64,000 bases of DNA from an uncultured Lachnospiraceae bacterium (GTDB lineage Bacteria; Bacillota; Clostridia; Lachnospirales; Lachnospiraceae). Made by a program: the position numbers and the translations under genes. This document shows, piece by piece, positions 17,258 through 25,994 of this stretch; the first letter of the stretch is position 1; each line of letters begins with the position of its first letter. The notes below the pieces were generated by a model. The model searched no databases and was not told the origin of the DNA. It was given only the letters and a program-made list of their open reading frames with translations. The stretch is taken from the NCBI GenBank assembly GCA_947176065.1, contig CAMWPB010000011.1, positions 16,273-80,272 of the forward strand, in the 5' to 3' direction.

Positions 17258-17981
17258 TCTTCTTCTCCCCCTCTCCCGCTTTTTCTTTTCCTTCGTCAAT
17301 CAGACGCTTTGCGCAGCCCGCGTCCGCACAGTTCATACAGTCGCTGTTACAGCCGGACTGGATCTTTGACATATCTTTTCCTTTTCTCTCTCCGGCAATC
17401 TTCACCTTATTCTGGATCGCCGTCAAAAGCGCCAGCACAAAGAACGCACCCGGCGCCATGATAAAGATACTGACCGGAACGAAACTTTCCGGCATAACAT
17501 GAATGCCGAAGATTTCACCCGCGCCGAGAAGTTCTCTCACCGCACCGATACAGGTCAGCGCAACGGAAAACCCGAGTCCCATGCCGATACCGTCAAACAG
17601 AGACGGAATCACGGGATTCTTATACGCATAAGCTTCCGCACGCCCAAGAATAATACAGTTTACCACAATCAACGGAATGTAAATGCCGAGGGCGTCGTAG
17701 AGGAAAGGAATAAATCCCTGCAGAAGCAGCTCCACCATCGTCACGAAAGAGGCGATTATTACAATAAACGCCGGAATTCTTACTTTATCAGGTATGATAT
17801 TGCGGAGAAGAGAAATAAACACATTACTCAGCGCAAGCACAACCATCGTCGTGAGTCCCATACCCAGCCCGTTGATCGCAGAAGTGGTCACCGCAAGCGT
17901 CGGACACATACCCAGCATCAGGACGAAGGTCGGGTTCTCCTTTACAATACCGTTTACAAGACGTTCCTTTGCACTATTCAT
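17250..17981 (-). CDS. rnfE: Rnf complex subunit RnfE
   Basis: 243 residues. The membrane core matches RnfE (NPTFVLMLGMCPTLAVTTSA, PLIVVNCIILGRAEAYA with its cysteines). A hydrophilic C-terminal tail of about 45 residues adds four cysteines (SGCNSDCMNCADAGC) before a Lys/Glu-rich end; RnfE of Gammaproteobacteria lacks such a tail. ATG at 17981 follows AGGAGG by eight bases, better than the GTG two codons upstream. It overlaps rnfG by eight bases. Confidence 0.96.
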   Translation of the reverse strand: MNSAKERLVNGIVKENPTFVLMLGMCPTLAVTTSAINGLGMGLTTMVVLALSNVFISLLRNIIPDKVRIPAFIVIIASFVTMVELLLQGFIPFLYDALGIYIPLIVVNCIILGRAEAYAYKNPVIPSLFDGIGMGLGFSVALTCIGAVRELLGAGEIFGIHVMPESFVPVSIFIMAPGAFFVLALLTAIQNKVKIAGERKGKDMSKIQSGCNSDCMNCADAGCAKRLIDEGKEKAGEGEKKNA

Positions 17982-18582
17982 TTGCACTACCTCCTCCCAA
18001 TACCGTCTGGAAATAGTATAATCCCGCGTTGACTCCGTTGGTCACTGCGTTCGTCGTGATGGTCGCGCCGGAAATGGCGTCAATCTCATTGTCAGCCGCC
18101 GCCCCGTTTTTTGTATACGCGAACTTTTCCACATTTTTATCCGCAAACTGCGGTTTCAACACATCCTCAGCCTGCATACCAAGACCTGCCGTCTCAGAAA
18201 TGGAAAGAATCGACATCCCGTTTAATGTCCCATCCAGACGCACACCAATGGAAAACTGAATATCCCCACCGTAGCCTTCCTTTGTCGTCACGGTGATCAC
18301 ATAGCCAAGCAGTTCGCCGGAAGCGTCCTTTGCTTCCATCACCTCATCAATGCTCTCCTGCTCATACCCTGCTTCACTCCAGCCCACATCTGCCACAGAT
18401 TCTACACCTATCATGCCAAAGGATGCCGCGTCCGCAAATACTTCCTGACACGCCTCCTGCTTCGCCTTCGCTTCCTGCTCGGCTATCGGATTTTTTGTCA
18501 CCTGATAAACCAGTCCCAGAAGCAGTCCGGCAATCAGTGTAATCGCCAGCAAAATGCCAGTATTTTTCATCATCTCTTTCAT
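17974..18582 (-). CDS. rnfG: Rnf complex subunit RnfG
   Basis: 202 residues: one N-terminal span, then an outer FMN-binding domain. SGAT at 171-174 is the covalent FMN attachment motif (threonine phosphoester). Its start overlaps the stop of rnfD by four bases. Electrons pass through this flavin within the complex. Confidence 0.97.
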   Translation of the reverse strand: MKEMMKNTGILLAITLIAGLLLGLVYQVTKNPIAEQEAKAKQEACQEVFADAASFGMIGVESVADVGWSEAGYEQESIDEVMEAKDASGELLGYVITVTTKEGYGGDIQFSIGVRLDGTLNGMSILSISETAGLGMQAEDVLKPQFADKNVEKFAYTKNGAAADNEIDAISGATITTNAVTNGVNAGLYYFQTVLGGGSANE

Positions 18583-19511
18583 GCCTTCTCTCCTCCTTTA
18601 CCGAATGCTTTCGGAAGAGTGACCTTCTCAATCAGCGGCACTAAGAGGTTGCCGATGATGATCGCATAAGACACTCCCTCCGCGGAGGGGCCGAAGATAC
18701 GGAAAATCCCCGTCAGGATGCCCAGCAGTACGCCGTACAGATACTGTCCCTTTTTCGTGATGGGTCTGGTCACATAGTCGGTCGCCATAAAGAACGCGCC
18801 GAGCATCAGGCCGCCGCCGGAAAGATGGGCGGATATGTAAGGCCAGTTAAATCCCCTGCCGCCGAACAGCGTCACAAAGACAGCCAGCGAAACAATGTAT
18901 GTCGCCGGAATCCGCAGATCAATAATTCCGAATAATATCAGGATACATGCCCCGACCACAATGGCTATCATGGAGGTCTCTCCGATCGTGCCCGCCGTGC
19001 GGCCGATCACCATATCCAGAATATTGACGGATTCCCCGCTCTTTAAAGCGGCAAGAGGCGTCGCCCCTGTATAAGCGTCACAGTCAAAATTCGTCATAAT
19101 CGACGTAAAGGAAATCAACAGAAAACACCGCGCGCCAAGCGCCGGGTTCATGAAATTCTGTCCAATGCCGCCAAACAGCATCTTGACCACCAGAATGGCG
19201 AACACACCGCCCACCACGCCGATCCACCACGGTGCGGATACAGGCAGATTCAAAGCCAGAAGCAGTCCCGTCACCACCGCGGAATAATCTCCTATGGTTA
19301 CTTTTTTCTTACAGATCTTCTCAAACGCAAACTCCGTTGCCACCGTGGATGCCACCGTCACCAGAATCAGCAGCAATGCCTTCGGCCCGAAGTTGTATAT
19401 GCCAAATCCCGCCGCCGGAAGAAGGGCGATCACCACAGTCAGCATAATGCTGGCAGTGGTTGACTTCGATCTGACATGAGGGTTGGAAGACACTTTCATT
19501 AAATCACTCAT
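18579..19511 (-). CDS. rnfD: Rnf complex subunit RnfD
   Basis: 310 residues, a multi-span membrane protein with TGAT at 148-151, where RnfD carries its covalent FMN. Other signs are GGIGQNFMNPALGARCFLL and FFMATDYVTRPIT near the C-terminus. In homologues it contributes to the ion channel. It lies 165 bases downstream of rnfC, the only long gap in the operon. Confidence 0.97.
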   Translation of the reverse strand: MSDLMKVSSNPHVRSKSTTASIMLTVVIALLPAAGFGIYNFGPKALLLILVTVASTVATEFAFEKICKKKVTIGDYSAVVTGLLLALNLPVSAPWWIGVVGGVFAILVVKMLFGGIGQNFMNPALGARCFLLISFTSIMTNFDCDAYTGATPLAALKSGESVNILDMVIGRTAGTIGETSMIAIVVGACILILFGIIDLRIPATYIVSLAVFVTLFGGRGFNWPYISAHLSGGGLMLGAFFMATDYVTRPITKKGQYLYGVLLGILTGIFRIFGPSAEGVSYAIIIGNLLVPLIEKVTLPKAFGKGGEKA

Positions 19512-19563
19512 CTCTTCAGTCTATGCTCCTTTCATCGTAACTTTTCAGTCCTTCAAAGTTCCG

Positions 19564-19605
19564 ATGAAAAATCCATAAAAATTGCTTCGCAATGGGATTT
19601 TTCAT
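19564..19605. repeat. Nested hairpin in rnfC-rnfD gap
   Basis: Outer arms ATGAAAAATCC/GGATTTTTCAT enclose an inner ATTGC-TTC-GCAAT hairpin. No T-run follows, so it probably acts on mRNA stability or ribosome access between the two genes, or is an inserted palindromic repeat. The outer arm resembles the 13-bp stem at 15813-15849 (GAAAAATC). Confidence 0.5.
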
Positions 19606-19676
19606 ACTTCCATCATATTCTTACGGTCTCGGCAGCATGTGCCTCGACCTGTACTGATCAGTCACTTTATTTCTCA

Positions 19677-20993
19677 CTATTTTTTCTTCTTGGCAAGCAG
19701 GAGCTTGCGCATGGATTTGATATTCTGCGTCAGATGCCTCTTAGCCGGACAGACGAAGCTGCAGCAGCCGCACTCACAGCACTCCATGCCGTCATGAGCA
19801 AGAAATGTCTCCTCGTCACCGTTTGCCGCGGCAACCGCCAGCAGCTTGGGCACCACCCGTCCCGGGCAGACCTCCACACAGCGGCCGCAGTTGATGCAGG
19901 CGGAAGGTTCCATGCGGGACACCTCGTCCTCCGTGAGACACAACAGCGCGGAAGCCGTCTTAGTGGTCGGCACATCCAGTCCGAAAAGGGCAAAGCCCAT
20001 CATCGGCCCGCCGGATACGATCTTGACAGGCTCCTGCTTAAAACCGCCCGCCTCCTCCACCAGCTCATGGTAATTCGTGCCAATCCGCACGATAAAGTTG
20101 CGCGGTTCCGCAATGGCGTCCCCGGTCACCGTAACGATGCGGTTCATCAGAGGCTTTCCCTCGATCACCGCATGATAGATCGCCACCACCGTGTCCACGT
20201 TGTTCACCACACAGCCCGCGTCCGCAGGAAGCATGGAAGAATTGATGGCTCTTCCCGTGGCCGCATATATAATCTGCCGCTCCGCGCCCTGCGGATACTT
20301 GGTCTTAAGCTCTTTCACACTGATGCGCGGCTCGTCTTTGGTCAACTTCTTTAAGATCTCGATACAATCCGGTTTATTGTCCTCCACCGCCAGAATTCCT
20401 CTGGCATTCTCGAACAGCTTCAGGGAAACCTTTAAGCCGCCGACCAGCTTCTCCGGCTCCTCCAGCATCCTGCGGTAATCGGAGGTCAGATAAGGTTCGC
20501 ACTCCGCACAGTTCGCGATCACATAATCAATTTTTTCAGGCTCTTTTGGAGAAAGCTTGACAAAAGTGGGGAAACCCGCACCGCCCATACCGACGATACC
20601 CGCCTCCTTCACACACTCGATAATCTCCTCCCTCGTCATCTCCTCGAGAGGTTTCCGTTTCGGATACTCTACTTCCTCGTAAAGACCGTCGTTTTCAATA
20701 ATAATGCTCATCACGCTGTCGCCCGTAACCACACGTCTCGGCTCAATCGCCTTCACCGTGCCCGATACCGTCGCATAAATTGGCGCGGAAACAAAGCCTC
20801 CTGCCTCCGCAATCTTCTGCCCCGTCAAAACCCTGTCACCCTTCTCCACAATAGGCTTTGCAGGCGCGCCGATATGCTGGGACAACGGGTACACCAGATC
20901 TCCCTTGGGCAGCACCGCCTTAATAGGCTTATCCTTCGACAAGTCCTTTCCGTCGTAGGGATGTATGCCGCCGTTAAATGTTAATTTAGCCAT
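19677..20993 (-). CDS. rnfC: Rnf complex subunit RnfC
   Basis: 438 residues. GMGGAG at 135-140 lies in the NADH/FMN-binding Rossmann-like part shared with NuoF; SACINCGRCVEVCP and CCECGCCSFVCP near the C-terminus bind two 4Fe-4S clusters. RnfC is the soluble subunit that reduces NAD+. It is first in the operon, as is usual in Clostridia, and a candidate promoter lies upstream. Confidence 0.97.
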   Translation of the reverse strand: MAKLTFNGGIHPYDGKDLSKDKPIKAVLPKGDLVYPLSQHIGAPAKPIVEKGDRVLTGQKIAEAGGFVSAPIYATVSGTVKAIEPRRVVTGDSVMSIIIENDGLYEEVEYPKRKPLEEMTREEIIECVKEAGIVGMGGAGFPTFVKLSPKEPEKIDYVIANCAECEPYLTSDYRRMLEEPEKLVGGLKVSLKLFENARGILAVEDNKPDCIEILKKLTKDEPRISVKELKTKYPQGAERQIIYAATGRAINSSMLPADAGCVVNNVDTVVAIYHAVIEGKPLMNRIVTVTGDAIAEPRNFIVRIGTNYHELVEEAGGFKQEPVKIVSGGPMMGFALFGLDVPTTKTASALLCLTEDEVSRMEPSACINCGRCVEVCPGRVVPKLLAVAAANGDEETFLAHDGMECCECGCCSFVCPAKRHLTQNIKSMRKLLLAKKKK

Positions 20994-21050
20994 ACCTGTA
21001 ACCCTGCTCCTTTCACGTTCAGCTCACACCTTAAGTCTGGCTGGACTGCT

Positions 21051-21079
21051 ATTATAAATATACTATTTTTCGACGAAAA
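21051..21079 (-). promoter_or_regulatory. Candidate promoter of rnf operon
   Basis: A perfect TATAAT -10 box at 21051-21056 (minus) lies 58 bases upstream of rnfC. At 17-base spacing the -35 position (TTTTCG) is weak, but the upstream DNA is very AT-rich with T-runs that could act as an UP element. Confidence 0.4.
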
Positions 21080-21152
21080 AAACTACTGCTAATTCAAAAA
21101 ATATGCTAAACTATCATCAGGTAAATTTTAGATTTATATGCGGAGGAATTTT

Positions 21153-22256
21153 ATGCAGACCGAAAACCACACACTTGAATCTTTCACCATCGGCTATCCT
21201 CTGGAGCGTACCGCTCCTCTGGATAAATTTCTGTTTATAGATATTGAAACCACGGGATTTACCGCAAAAAGCTCCTCGCTCTATCTGATCGGGACTGCTT
21301 TTTACGCGGACGGAAACTGGCGGATCAGACAATGGTTTTGTGAAAATCCTACTGAGGAAGCCGCTGTGCTGAACGCTTTCTTCGACTTTGCCACCTCTTT
21401 CACCCACCTGATTCATTTTAACGGCAATAATTTCGATCTGCCCTACCTTCTGCAGAAATGTGAGCAGCATAAGCTGCCGCACAATTTCGACAACTTTGAA
21501 GGGATCGACCTGTATAAGCGCATTTCCCCCTACAAGGCATTTCTGCACGTGCCCAACTGTAAGCAGAAAACGCTGGAGGCGCTTCTCGGTATCCACAGGG
21601 ATGACCGTTTTCACGGCGGTGAGCTGATCGAAGTATACAGAAAATATGTGGAAACCCCTTCCCCGGACATCCGCTCCCTATTGCTTTTACATAACAGCGA
21701 TGATATCCGGGGCATGCTGCAGCTTCTCCCCCTTCTGGCATTCTATGATCTCTTTAACGGGAATATCCGCGCAAAGAAGGTGCAGGCGAACAGCTATATC
21801 GACTATCACGGTCAGGAAAAACAGGAACTGCTGATGAAGCTGGCGCTGCCTGCTTCTCTTCCCTTTTCCCTCTCCAACCTGGCAAACGGCTGTTATTTCA
21901 GCGGAGAAAAGGACGAAGGCATTCTGAAAGTGCCGCTCTATGAGGAAGAAATGAAATATTTCTACGCCGGCTACAAAGACTACTATTATCTTCCCGCGGA
22001 AGACATTGCCCTCCATAAATCGGTATCCTCCTTCGTGGATCAGGCGCACCGCACCCAGGCGACAGCCGCCACCTGCTACACACGGAAGTACGGACAATTC
22101 CTCCCCCAATGGGATATTCTGGTAGAACCGTTCTTCAAACGGGACTATAAGAGTCATGAGCTTTTCTTTGAGCTTACCGACGAGCGTAAGACAGACAGGG
22201 CGCTTTTCTCCCGCTACGCCCAGTATCTGCTTGGAAAGATGGCGAAAACATACTAA
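21153..22256 (+). CDS. YprB-type RNase H-like nuclease
   Basis: 367 residues. The exonuclease fold shows FIDIETTGF (first acidic pair), HFNGNNFDLPYLLQKC, IDLYKRI, and LLLHNSDDIRGML, so the DEDD residues are in place. The C-terminal half is unrecognised. This matches ribonuclease H-like proteins of the YprB group, whose substrate is not established. GGAGGAATTTT precedes ATG 21153. It is transcribed away from rnfC and is followed by a strong palindromic terminator shared with cheR. Confidence 0.85.
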   Translation: MQTENHTLESFTIGYPLERTAPLDKFLFIDIETTGFTAKSSSLYLIGTAFYADGNWRIRQWFCENPTEEAAVLNAFFDFATSFTHLIHFNGNNFDLPYLLQKCEQHKLPHNFDNFEGIDLYKRISPYKAFLHVPNCKQKTLEALLGIHRDDRFHGGELIEVYRKYVETPSPDIRSLLLLHNSDDIRGMLQLLPLLAFYDLFNGNIRAKKVQANSYIDYHGQEKQELLMKLALPASLPFSLSNLANGCYFSGEKDEGILKVPLYEEEMKYFYAGYKDYYYLPAEDIALHKSVSSFVDQAHRTQATAATCYTRKYGQFLPQWDILVEPFFKRDYKSHELFFELTDERKTDRALFSRYAQYLLGKMAKTY

Positions 22257-22288
22257 AAGAGGGTAGCGATGCATCGCTACCCTTTTCC
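22255..22288. terminator. Bidirectional terminator between convergent genes
   Basis: A perfect 22-base palindrome at 22261-22282 (GGGTAGCGATG and its complement) is flanked by AAAAGA on the left and TTTTCC on the right, so it can stop both the RNase H-like gene and cheR. Confidence 0.85.
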
Positions 22289-22308
22289 TGTCAATAACTT
22301 TATGCGTT

Positions 22309-23088
22309 TCACATTGGTTTCTGATAAAAGAACGAATTTTTACGTTCAAATCCCACATCCTTGTGATTGATAATCTGCTCGGTGCTGCCTATGAACAGAT
22401 AGCCGCCGGGCTTAAGGCTCTTCTGGAACTTGCGGAACACATCATCTTTCGCTTCCTCCGTAAAGTAAATAAGTACGTTACGGCACACAATCAAATGAAA
22501 ATCCGTAGGATATGTATCCTTTAACAGATTATGCTCCTTAAATTCCACTCTGTTCTTGACTTCCTGTGAAATCTGATAGGAAGGGCCGACCTTCGTAAAG
22601 AACTTATTTTTCAGATCCGCCGGCACACCCGCCACGCTCTTCTCCGCGTACAGTCCCATCTTCGCTTTCTCGATCACCTGCTTATCCAGATCCGTCGCAT
22701 AGATCTTAATCTGGTTGAGAGGCAGATGTCTGGACAGCGCCATCACCAGTGAATACGGCTCGTCACCCGTCGAACAGGCCGCGCTCCATATCTTTAAATT
22801 CTTACCGTAACGCTGAATCAGCTCCGGGAAAATGTCCTTATCCAAAAGCTGCCACTGATCCACATTTCTGTAAAACTCAGACACGTTAATCGTCAGATAG
22901 TTGACAAATTCCTCAAATCTGGCATTATCGCTCTTAAGCACCGAAACGTAGTTGTCATATCCGACAACCTTATTTTTGGAGATCAGCGTATCGATCCGGC
23001 GCTTCATCTGTTTTTCCTTGTAAGCATTCAAATCGATTTTCGTAAGATCATAAACCGCTTTCTTAAAGTACTCATAGTCATATGCCAT
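22309..23088 (-). CDS. cheR: Chemotaxis protein methyltransferase CheR
   Basis: 259 residues. An N-terminal helical domain (YFKKAVYDLTKIDLNAYKEKQ) precedes a SAM-binding domain with IWSAACSTGDEPYSLVMAL, IYATDLDKQVIEKA and LIVCRNVLIYF, all hallmark CheR motifs. It should methylate glutamates of chemoreceptors. No other chemotaxis gene is nearby, so it is an orphan here. The start at 23088 was set by homology and a GGTGGGAA site; the open frame upstream runs into the repeat at 23105. Confidence 0.95.
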   Translation of the reverse strand: MAYDYEYFKKAVYDLTKIDLNAYKEKQMKRRIDTLISKNKVVGYDNYVSVLKSDNARFEEFVNYLTINVSEFYRNVDQWQLLDKDIFPELIQRYGKNLKIWSAACSTGDEPYSLVMALSRHLPLNQIKIYATDLDKQVIEKAKMGLYAEKSVAGVPADLKNKFFTKVGPSYQISQEVKNRVEFKEHNLLKDTYPTDFHLIVCRNVLIYFTEEAKDDVFRKFQKSLKPGGYLFIGSTEQIINHKDVGFERKNSFFYQKPM

Positions 23089-23112
23089 GGATTCCCACCG
23101 CCTTTGTTTATT

Positions 23113-23204
23113 TATGATAAATGTGAAGGAAAACACTAAGCTCGAATGAACCTCGCTAAGTGTTTTCATGCTTCACATAAGAGAATGCCAAAAACGGCAT
23201 TCTC
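23113..23204. repeat. Two-hairpin intergenic repeat, variant copy
   Basis: A GAGAATGCC-AAAAAC-GGCATTCTC hairpin (23181-23204) stands next to a longer palindrome with arms AAACACTTAGC/GCTTAGTGTTT flanked by GTGAAG/CTTCAC (23113-23177). The first hairpin is nearly the same as the one at 46674-46698; the second differs in sequence from other copies but keeps the layout. Confidence 0.65.
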
Positions 23205-23223
23205 TGTATGGACTATTTATACC

Positions 23224-24369
23224 TTACTCTGCTGTGTCCCCGTTCTCTTCTGCGATCACCGCATCAATATCTACAGATACAACGTCTTCATCCTCAACTT
23301 TTTCAGCCTTAGGCTCAGGTGCAAACATCGCCTTAATGCTCAGGCTGATCTTCTTGTCCGCCTCGTTGAAATCAACAACCTTCGCCGTCACTTCCTCACC
23401 GCTCTTGAGTACATCGGAAGGCTTGTCAATATGCTCCCTGGAAATCTGGGACACATGAAGCAGGGCGTCAATGCCGGGCTCCAACTCGATAAATGCACCG
23501 AAATCCGTCATGCGTGCTACCTTACCGGTCACCTCTGTACCTACCGCATATTTGCTTGCCGCATCTTTCCACGGATTCTGATCCTCAAACTTAAGGCTCA
23601 AGGCAATCTTCGTGCCAGAAATATCCTTAATCAGCACCTTCACCACATCGCCAACCTTAAATACTTTCTTGGGATTCTCCACCCTGCCCCAGGACATCTC
23701 AGAGATGTGAAGCAGGCCGTCACAGCCGCCAAGATCTATGAATGCGCCAAAGTCAGTCACATTCTTAACCGTACCTTCCACCGTATCGCCGATCTTGATC
23801 GTCTCAAAGAGCTTCTTCTGCAGCTCCGCCTTCTCCTCAAGAATCAGCTGCTTTCTGTCACCGATATATCTTCTTCTCTTAGGATTATACTCGCTGATCA
23901 CGAACTGGATCTCCTGACCCGCGTATTTGTTCAGATCCTTCTCATAAGTATCTGACACAAGACTTGCCGGGATAAAGATTCTCACCTCTTCCACAACGAC
24001 GCTCAATCCGCCGTCCAGCACCTGCGCCACCTTAGCCGTAAGCACTTCTCTGTTCTCATATGCTTCCTCGATCCGCTTGTTGCCTCTGTCAGCCGCAAGG
24101 CGCTTGTAAGTAAGGAGAACCTGTCCCTCGCCGTCGTTCACCTTAAGCACCTTTACCTCCATGGTATCTCCGGGCTTCGCAATGGTTGTCAAATCTACAT
24201 TAGGTTCGTTTGTATATTCATTTCTCGTCAAAACGCCATCTGACTTATATCCGATGTTGAGAATGATCTCTTCCGGCTTTACATCGATAACGGTACCTTC
24301 AACAACCTCTCCTGTGTGTATTGTCTTTAATGACTCCTCTAACATTTGTTCAAAAGTTAATTCTGACAT
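23224..24369 (-). CDS. rpsA: Small-subunit ribosomal protein S1
   Basis: 381 residues with four S1 RNA-binding domains at about 19-90, 105-172, 190-258 and 275-345 (for example GTVKNVTDFGAFIDLGGCDG and GKVARMTDFGAFIELEPGID). This is the shorter clostridial form; E. coli S1 has six domains. It helps mRNA binding on the 30S subunit. The start overlaps ispH by 20 bases, and in several Clostridia the two are fused into one polypeptide. Confidence 0.94.
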   Translation of the reverse strand: MSELTFEQMLEESLKTIHTGEVVEGTVIDVKPEEIILNIGYKSDGVLTRNEYTNEPNVDLTTIAKPGDTMEVKVLKVNDGEGQVLLTYKRLAADRGNKRIEEAYENREVLTAKVAQVLDGGLSVVVEEVRIFIPASLVSDTYEKDLNKYAGQEIQFVISEYNPKRRRYIGDRKQLILEEKAELQKKLFETIKIGDTVEGTVKNVTDFGAFIDLGGCDGLLHISEMSWGRVENPKKVFKVGDVVKVLIKDISGTKIALSLKFEDQNPWKDAASKYAVGTEVTGKVARMTDFGAFIELEPGIDALLHVSQISREHIDKPSDVLKSGEEVTAKVVDFNEADKKISLSIKAMFAPEPKAEKVEDEDVVSVDIDAVIAEENGDTAE

Positions 24370-25219
24370 AATTTTGAACCTCCTCGATAATATTGTTTGG
24401 GGTCGAAGCCCCTGCTGTAATACCCACCAGTCGGACAGATTCAGGTAACCTTAAATGCAAGTCGTCGAGTGTCTGTATATAGTAGGTCATTTCGCACTCC
24501 TGCCTGCAGATCTCATAGAGCTTCCTTGTATTAGAGCTATGATTCCCACCTATAACTATCATCACATCAACCCGTGCCGCAAGTTCTCTGGCCTCGGCCT
24601 GTCGCACTTCCGTAGCGTTACATACAGTATTCACAACACTACCATTGTAACCTCTTTCCCTGAAAATTTCAACCACATCTTGAAATTTCTTGTAGTTAAA
24701 TGTCGTTTGCGAAACGATACACAGCTCCTCGTCTGTCTGAGGTACGAATTTTTCGGCCTCCTCCAAAGAACCGATGATATAGGTTTTCGTGTGGGACCAT
24801 CCTCTGGTCGCCTCCACTTCGGGGTGCCCCTCGTCTCCGACGATCACGACGCTCCTGCCGGATTTACTCTCCCGCTCTACAATATCATGAATCCGTTTCA
24901 CAAAGGGACAGGTGGCGTCCACCACTTCAAACCCAAGCTCCTTCAGACTTTCGCAGACATTTTTTTCCGCCCCGTGGGAACGGATGATCATCGTACCCCT
25001 CTCCTCTGGGGGAACCCGCTTCGCATCCGCAAGGGAGTCGATCACGCGCACTCCCCGCCTTTCCAGATCGCCCACCACTTCCTCGTTATGTATGATCGAC
25101 CCGAAGGTATAAATCGGCGGTTCGTCTTTTCCCCAGCCCTCAATCTGCTCATAGACGGTATCCACCGCCCGCTGTACCCCGAAACAGAACCCCGCATGCT
25201 CCGCCAGAATGACTTCCAT
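24350..25219 (-). CDS. ispH: 4-hydroxy-3-methylbut-2-enyl diphosphate reductase IspH
   Basis: 289 residues with the three cluster-binding cysteines in AEHAGFCFGVQ, DATCPFVKRIH and VVNTVCNATEVRQ. It catalyses the last step of the MEP isoprenoid pathway, reducing HMBPP to IPP and DMAPP with a 4Fe-4S cluster. It stands between cmk (3 bases upstream) and rpsA (overlapping), a common clostridial order. Confidence 0.97.
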   Translation of the reverse strand: MEVILAEHAGFCFGVQRAVDTVYEQIEGWGKDEPPIYTFGSIIHNEEVVGDLERRGVRVIDSLADAKRVPPEERGTMIIRSHGAEKNVCESLKELGFEVVDATCPFVKRIHDIVERESKSGRSVVIVGDEGHPEVEATRGWSHTKTYIIGSLEEAEKFVPQTDEELCIVSQTTFNYKKFQDVVEIFRERGYNGSVVNTVCNATEVRQAEARELAARVDVMIVIGGNHSSNTRKLYEICRQECEMTYYIQTLDDLHLRLPESVRLVGITAGASTPNNIIEEVQNYVRINF

Positions 25220-25222
25220 ACC

Positions 25223-25873
25223 TCAACCTCCACACAATGCAATTATGGCATCCGCCACCTCTTCCGGCGTCATGTGGGAGGAATCTATCAGCACAGCGTC
25301 CTCCGCCTGCTTTAAAGGAGAAATTTCTCTGGTCATGTCCTGCCTGTCACGTTCGATAATATCCTTCTCGATGGTGGCAAGGTCGCAGCTTTCTCCCTTC
25401 GCCGTAAGCTCCTTATAGCGGCGCAGCGCCCGCTCATGGCTGTCCGCCGTCAGATACACCTTCACCTGGGCCTCCGGCAGTACGCAGGTGCCGATATCAC
25501 GCCCGTCCATCACCACATCCGCATCCGCTGCCAGTTTCTGCTGCAGCTGCGTCAGCTTTTTCCTCACCCGGGGATTCGGGCTGCTGACAGAAGCCATCCG
25601 GCCCACCTCCTCCGTACGGATATAGGCATTTACGTTTTCGCCGTTTAAATATACCACCTGTTCGCCGTTCTCATAGCCGATGGTAATATCCGCCCCCTGA
25701 CATTTTTCATCAATCTGCTCCGGGGCGGCGCTCTCCCTGATCAGATACAGCGCCATCGCCCGGTACATGGCTCCCGTGTCCACATAGATATATCCCTTCT
25801 TAGCCGCGATCATCTTTGCGATCGTGCTCTTTCCCGCTCCCGCAGGCCCGTCAATCGCTATATTAAATCCCAT
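25223..25873 (-). CDS. cmk: Cytidylate kinase
   Basis: 216 residues. IAIDGPAGAGKST is the P-loop, YVDTGAMYRA the NMP-binding turn and VMDGRDIGT the CMP-specific site. It phosphorylates CMP and dCMP. ATG 25873 is set by homology; the frame continues upstream through a palindromic repeat and is not coding there. It is the first gene of cmk-ispH-rpsA. Confidence 0.96.
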   Translation of the reverse strand: MGFNIAIDGPAGAGKSTIAKMIAAKKGYIYVDTGAMYRAMALYLIRESAAPEQIDEKCQGADITIGYENGEQVVYLNGENVNAYIRTEEVGRMASVSSPNPRVRKKLTQLQQKLAADADVVMDGRDIGTCVLPEAQVKVYLTADSHERALRRYKELTAKGESCDLATIEKDIIERDRQDMTREISPLKQAEDAVLIDSSHMTPEEVADAIIALCGG

Positions 25874-25900
25874 CGTTTCCCTATCCTTTCCAATTTTTAT

Positions 25901-25994
25901 GGAGAATGCCGTATTTTGGCATTCTCTGGTGCGAAACTTAGAAGTTCTTTGCGAAGCAGCCTTTGCTGCGAGCATTTAGAACTTCTTTTCGCAC
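25901..25994. repeat. Two-hairpin palindromic repeat, copy A
   Basis: GGAGAATGCC-GTATTTT-GGCATTCTC hairpin followed by a longer imperfect palindrome (GCGAAACTTAGAAGTTCTTTGC ... with AGAACTTCTTTTCGC at the other end and GCAGCCTTTGCTGC in the middle). The same layout and much of the sequence recur at 46674-46766 and 53651-53743. It overlaps the 3' end of the flavoprotein gene. Confidence 0.8.

Noticed and set aside
23181..23204. Hairpin after rpsA as an intrinsic terminator
   Set aside because: The stem is strong but followed by TTATG rather than a T-run, and the same hairpin recurs in the repeat family elsewhere.
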